Part shown: piece by piece, positions 60,601 to 64,000 of the stretch
How positions within the stretch are numbered: the stretch's first letter is position 1
Layout of the letters: the number at the start of each line of letters is the position of its first letter
Assembly: GCA_965261945.1 (NCBI GenBank)
Contig: CBDHEF010000001.1
Coordinates: forward strand, 613,877 to 677,876
DNA: 64,000 nucleotides
Direction of reading: 5' to 3'
From: VXOI01 sp965261945
Lineage (GTDB): Bacteria; Chloroflexota; Dehalococcoidia; Lucifugimonadales; UBA3495
Notes under the pieces: generated by a model
The model's input: only the letters and a program-made list of their open reading frames with translations
Database searches by the model: none
Told to the model about the DNA's origin: nothing
Made by a program: the position numbers and the translations under genes

Positions 60601-62133
60601 CTAGCTGAAACGTCCTGAACGGAGATTCGTCATCAATTTGTTTGCTGCTTCAGCTAACAGTTCACGTCGTCTTTCTAGGAATCGCTCGTAGTTCTCGATC
60701 CTCCAGAGTTCCCTGTCGCGCGGTATGCAGTGTGCATTCAGCATTGCCCCACCATCTTTATCAATGTCTGCGAAGTAGTTTTCTGGAGGGCGGTCTTTGA
60801 GGTCTTGGTTAGATTGGCTAGTAATGAGAGCTATATTTGCGATTGCCTCCAAGTCGTCTCTCTTGGTCCCACGAGTCTGCAGGTGCACTCTGGGGAAGAT
60901 GTGGTGTTGTTCTAGTTCCCCTGGCTCGTATTCCCGGACTGGGCGGCCAGTTAGAAAGTCGCAGACATCTGGTTGCTTTTGCAGGACGTGGACGATTGCG
61001 AAGAAACGACCGCCCCGGCGGTTCATCTGAAATCTGACTGGTTCCGCGTTGGGTTCCCCTACCTTCGACCTCGCGCTGTTGTGCAGAGCGACCCACGGAT
61101 CTGATTCGTCTGAGCATTTTATGTCGGAGTCAATCTGGGTTTCAGTCGACCCATGGTATACGCCCCAGCCGGTTGCCGTCAGGTGGTAAGCAAGTGCTTT
61201 CGCCTCTTCTGTTGCACTTGGGAATCTACCACCGTTTTGTGTGAGGTATCTGGCGATAGCAGGGAATGTAGCGACGGTCGGGATGGCGCGTCTGTCGGTG
61301 ATCGCGAGTCGTTCCATCAGACTCCGGGCCAAAACAGCATTGGCCTCGGCGGTGTGTTCAAATGCCTTTTCCAGCTCTGCTGATTTTGCTTTTGATAAAC
61401 CGTCCTTCGGATACCCTCCAGTATGGACAGCAGTCATGGTTCTTATAATTGCGTCCTCAGTCATTGCCCTTCCTAAGGGAGTGATCTGCCACTTCTGCTT
61501 TTCCGCCTTTACTTTGGCTTTCGCTGATTGCCAGGCGATGCAGATCATGGCCATATCGAGTTCAGCCCGTTTAACGGTCTTGCCTTGTCTGTTCAACCTC
61601 ACGAACACCCCGACTACTTCGTCGGGTGTCAAGTCACTATTCACTTCGTCCGTTAGGATTTCTCGGTTGCTGATGTTTCGGACACGTATGATCCGTTCTG
61701 CGTATATGTCCTCTAGGCTTTCGCTGTGCGAACTCTGTTGCCTAACCTTCTGACGCCAGTCCGCTGAATCTCTGATGATCTGACTAACGCTTACCCACAA
61801 AGGGTCGCGTATATCCCGCTGGGAGGGAAACTTGAACTCCTCAGTACCGACATTGAAATGAAGGCCAGTGCGGGGCTGCTTTTCCTCGTCGTGATAGGTT
61901 TCAGGGACTTCATCTGTACAGCATGCATAGATGCTTCCTATTCTCTGCTGGCCGTCCACAATCAGCTGTCCATTTTCCGTCTCCCAAGTAGTGATAACTC
62001 CGACCGGATATTCGCGGTAGAGGGAGTCCATCAGGTTGGCGGCCGCTGCTGGCTGCCATACGTAACCTCTCTGGAAGGTCGGCAGGTGCATTCCACCGTT
62101 CTTAATGCGGTTGATGAATTGGTGGATTTTCAT
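60601..62133 (-). CDS. DUF262-HNH protein (GmrSD/SspE-like architecture)
   Basis: 510 aa. The DUF262 part is N-terminal: FINRIKNGGMHLPTFQRGYV, SLYREYPVGVITTW, and the nucleotide-binding LIVDGQQRIGSIY (DGQQR at residues 60-64). The C-terminal HNH part, DUF1524-like, has ELEQHHIFPRVHL and IANIALITSQSNQDLKDRPP. This pairing occurs in GmrSD, a modification-dependent restriction enzyme, and in SspE, which acts with phosphorothioate modification. Catalytic His and Asn are present. ATG 62133 lies 25 bases after the stop of the PP-loop gene, same strand. Probably a nuclease whose action depends on DNA modification; this is inference from architecture and neighbour. Confidence 0.85.
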   Translation of the reverse strand: MKIHQFINRIKNGGMHLPTFQRGYVWQPAAAANLMDSLYREYPVGVITTWETENGQLIVDGQQRIGSIYACCTDEVPETYHDEEKQPRTGLHFNVGTEEFKFPSQRDIRDPLWVSVSQIIRDSADWRQKVRQQSSHSESLEDIYAERIIRVRNISNREILTDEVNSDLTPDEVVGVFVRLNRQGKTVKRAELDMAMICIAWQSAKAKVKAEKQKWQITPLGRAMTEDAIIRTMTAVHTGGYPKDGLSKAKSAELEKAFEHTAEANAVLARSLMERLAITDRRAIPTVATFPAIARYLTQNGGRFPSATEEAKALAYHLTATGWGVYHGSTETQIDSDIKCSDESDPWVALHNSARSKVGEPNAEPVRFQMNRRGGRFFAIVHVLQKQPDVCDFLTGRPVREYEPGELEQHHIFPRVHLQTRGTKRDDLEAIANIALITSQSNQDLKDRPPENYFADIDKDGGAMLNAHCIPRDRELWRIENYERFLERRRELLAEAANKLMTNLRSGRFS

Positions 62134-62158
62134 AACTCTTGCATCGCCCCCAGTTGGT

Positions 62159-63781
62159 TCAGATCCCGCAGAGGCCCTCACATTCTTGTTGCATGGCGTC
62201 AGCTTGAGAGCCGGTGTAGTCGAATGCGACTTGATTAAGAGGGATCCGCGACTTGTGGAGGTACGCGGTGCCGGTCAGGGCGCCGCGGCTCTGTGGCACG
62301 TTCTGCATGGCCCACTCGACGTTGACCGCGTCTTGGAACGATTCGGGGTCGTTCCGTTTCATGTCAGCCCACATCTGGTCTGTGTGGTAGGGGCAGCCTA
62401 TGCACGCGCTTTTCGGCAGTTCACGGTCTGGATAGCGCTCCTTGAACCAAGTGTATAGCTGAGTTCGTGACAGATCCTTTTTTAGGAGCGGGTACGTGAG
62501 GGTAATCCATGCCTGTTGGCTCGGCTTGACCCTGGCCACCTCGTCGCGGCTCAGTCCCAGCCACATGTTCACCTGTTGGTCCTTGGGCGCGATCCGCCCG
62601 TCCTTGAGGCCTAGGTACTCTCTCAAGTACCGGTGTATGGGCTTCAGTTTGTACTGCTTCGTGCACTGGCGCGTTCCAATGTACTCCTTGCCATCTTCCT
62701 TGACCACGTATACGGGCATGTCGATGAACCTGCGGCCTTCGGGGTTGACGCCGCTTAGGATGTCCTCCCTGATGTTTCCGCTAGCCACGCGGATTACGGG
62801 GAAGGACAGTTGCTTTTCGAGCCAGGTGAGGTGGTCGTAGACTGCCTTCGGTTCCCAGCCGGTGTCGGCGAATATCGCGAAGTCGGGTTTCTGAAAACCT
62901 TCGTATCCTTGGTCGGCCATGAGGGCCATCACGGTTGACTGGACTCCGGCACCCAGGCTCAGGACCTGTAGATTCTTTCTTCCGCGTAGCTTGGTCCGGT
63001 CGGCGATGTACTTAGTCTGGTGCATCAGCCGGTCTACTGAGCTCGTGATGATCTCCCTGATGTCCTTCCGGTCCAGCGAGTCCAGCAATCGGGGGCCGGC
63101 GACCCGGTTCAGGTCTCTGGCAATTTCCCGCGACCCCTCGCGGCTGATTCCCTGCGCGTCGGTCATCAGTGCGCGGACGTACTCCGCTAGGACCACGGGC
63201 GACCTCATGACGTAGTAGCTGGTGCAATTGTGGTAGTCCTCGGGGTTGAATGCGAAGTGGTCTATGAGCTGTTGTGGCGTGAATGACTTCCCGTGATTGG
63301 CTGCCCGGGTCGCGATTTCCGACAGCCACAGTGTCCTTCCTGCCACGCTGGCGTCGGTGATGGAGCGCCCGCTCTCCGGCAGGTAGTGGTCGAGGGTGTA
63401 CCTTGTCAGGTTTGAGCCCGTCTGCAGTTTCCATCTCGTGATGCCGAACCGCAGGAGGTGAAAGCAGCTGAGCCAAGCCAACGTCTGAGGGTCGGCTATC
63501 TGCGCCGGCGTGATCCCGGGTATGTTCTGTCGGAACGCCAGTGCGTGAATGTCTGCTCGGGACTTGAAGCTCCGGCTGTACTGTTCCGCCGACGGCATGG
63601 TGATTGGACCCTCAGCGTGAAGGCCGGTCGGCGAGGCGTATTCCGTGACGTTCACCGACGCTAGGACTGCCTCGAAGTCGGTTTCCGGATTCTGCCAGAT
63701 TTCAGGAATATCCTGGGCTATGGACCGTAGCGCGTCCATAGCCTCGGTCGTAAATCTCATTATTTCAATGGATTCGGGCAT
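62159..63781 (-). CDS. PP-loop (PAPS-reductase-like) enzyme with N-terminal helical domain
   Basis: 540 aa. Residues 1-265 are a mostly helical domain I cannot name (RWKLQTGSNLTRYTLDHYLP; HNCTSYYVMRSPVVLAEYVRALM). From about residue 270 an ATP-pyrophosphatase fold begins: PP-loop SLGAGVQSTVM (275-285), FADTGWEP, and the Cys-rich RQCTKQYKLKPI (Cys373), ACIGCPYH (Cys460, Cys463) and the end ECEGLCGI (Cys534, Cys538), which could hold an iron-sulfur cluster. Such enzymes activate substrates with ATP or mobilise sulfur; DndC/SspD use this fold in DNA phosphorothioation. ATG 63781 abuts the stop of the upstream gene with no gap. Confidence 0.85.
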   Translation of the reverse strand: MPESIEIMRFTTEAMDALRSIAQDIPEIWQNPETDFEAVLASVNVTEYASPTGLHAEGPITMPSAEQYSRSFKSRADIHALAFRQNIPGITPAQIADPQTLAWLSCFHLLRFGITRWKLQTGSNLTRYTLDHYLPESGRSITDASVAGRTLWLSEIATRAANHGKSFTPQQLIDHFAFNPEDYHNCTSYYVMRSPVVLAEYVRALMTDAQGISREGSREIARDLNRVAGPRLLDSLDRKDIREIITSSVDRLMHQTKYIADRTKLRGRKNLQVLSLGAGVQSTVMALMADQGYEGFQKPDFAIFADTGWEPKAVYDHLTWLEKQLSFPVIRVASGNIREDILSGVNPEGRRFIDMPVYVVKEDGKEYIGTRQCTKQYKLKPIHRYLREYLGLKDGRIAPKDQQVNMWLGLSRDEVARVKPSQQAWITLTYPLLKKDLSRTQLYTWFKERYPDRELPKSACIGCPYHTDQMWADMKRNDPESFQDAVNVEWAMQNVPQSRGALTGTAYLHKSRIPLNQVAFDYTGSQADAMQQECEGLCGI

Positions 63782-64000
63782 CTAGTCCTCGTCTGGTTGC
63801 CTGTTCTCGGCGGGCGTGGTGATGCGGGCTAGAGGGTTCTCCATGATCTGCTGGGTGTATTCCAGGGAGTTGGCATCCAGGATCTCCTCTTCTGTGTCGA
63901 TATTATGCTCTGCCAGCTTGTCGGCGATCCTAGACGCCCATCTCTTGTCCGAGTGTTCGTCTTTCCGGTGCTGTCTGACTGCCTCTTCGATGGCCCGCTG
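63782..64000 (-). CDS. Partial gene, C-terminal 72 residues of an unknown protein
   Basis: The frame enters from the right edge and ends with TAG at 63782-63784, directly next to the ATG of the PP-loop gene. The visible part is hydrophilic and helical (QRAIEEAVRQHRKDEHSDKR; ILDANSLEYTQQIMENPL) with an acidic tail. It matches no family I recognise. Its zero-gap coupling makes it the upstream member of the PP-loop/DUF262 operon. Confidence 0.7.
   Translation of the reverse strand, partial: QRAIEEAVRQHRKDEHSDKRWASRIADKLAEHNIDTEEEILDANSLEYTQQIMENPLARITTPAENRQPDED

Overview
The window is a piece of a GC-rich bacterial chromosome, and the gene content fits a Chloroflexota member of the Dehalococcoidia/SAR202 type. 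This is inferred from the mix of class III PHA synthesis, OtsAB, an NMT1-type binding protein, CaiB/BaiF CoA-transferase, TTC38-like TPR protein and cbpA-hspR-clpC. No rRNA or marker tree is available, so the placement is moderate at best. No rRNA or tRNA gene was seen.

Layout. 1-6.1 kb: a 181-bp MITE, an unknown gene, and a minus-strand polyhydroxyalkanoate operon (PadR regulator, phasin-like, PhaC, PhaE) with a decayed IS66 element just upstream. 6.1-16.2 kb: a Rieske protein, a TPR protein, then minus-strand housekeeping genes (tyrA, aroA, gmk, lipA, amidohydrolase), a second identical MITE, a binding protein and a hydrolase. 16.3-22.3 kb: trehalose synthesis (otsA, otsB), rpiB, a HAD hydrolase, a DsbA-family gene with an in-frame TGA exactly at the first active-site Cys (candidate selenoprotein), and a decayed gene. 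22.3-34.5 kb: universal stress protein, heterodimeric ABC exporter, frameshifted argS, mgtE, S51 peptidase, hisIE, HAD hydrolase, hisF and a GlcG-like protein. 34.7-45.8 kb: a methyltransferase-HNH fusion, a cyclase, hisS, a low-GC restriction-modification pair, CoA-transferase, gamma-carbonic-anhydrase-like protein, a VTT membrane protein and a hydrolase. 45.8-49.8 kb: the clpC-hspR-cbpA heat-shock operon behind a promoter overlapped by a TTGACA-N7-TGTCAA operator-like repeat.

49.9-64 kb is accessory DNA. A broken ISAs1 transposase is cut by a decayed IS21 element, whose other end cuts the old end of a type I-E-like CRISPR array (13 full repeats, strict 61-bp period). The leader-side end of that array is cut by a large serine recombinase, whose stop codon lies inside the CRISPR repeat. 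The element behind the recombinase runs off the window. It carries a double zinc-ribbon protein and a tightly coupled run of genes: split unknown ORF, TnpB, nucleotidyltransferase-like protein and an unknown partner. Upstream of these, on the same strand, lie a DUF262-HNH protein, a PP-loop (PAPS-reductase-like) enzyme and a partial gene. The last three recall phosphorothioate-linked defence systems and are the best candidate for an undescribed system.

Small repeats are frequent: MITEs, CCCTCTCCC/GGGAGAGGG palindromes that also extend or interrupt proteins, GTAGGGGCG hairpins at gene ends, and tandem repeats of 10 and 13 bp. Many accessory genes carry frameshifts or nonsense codons.
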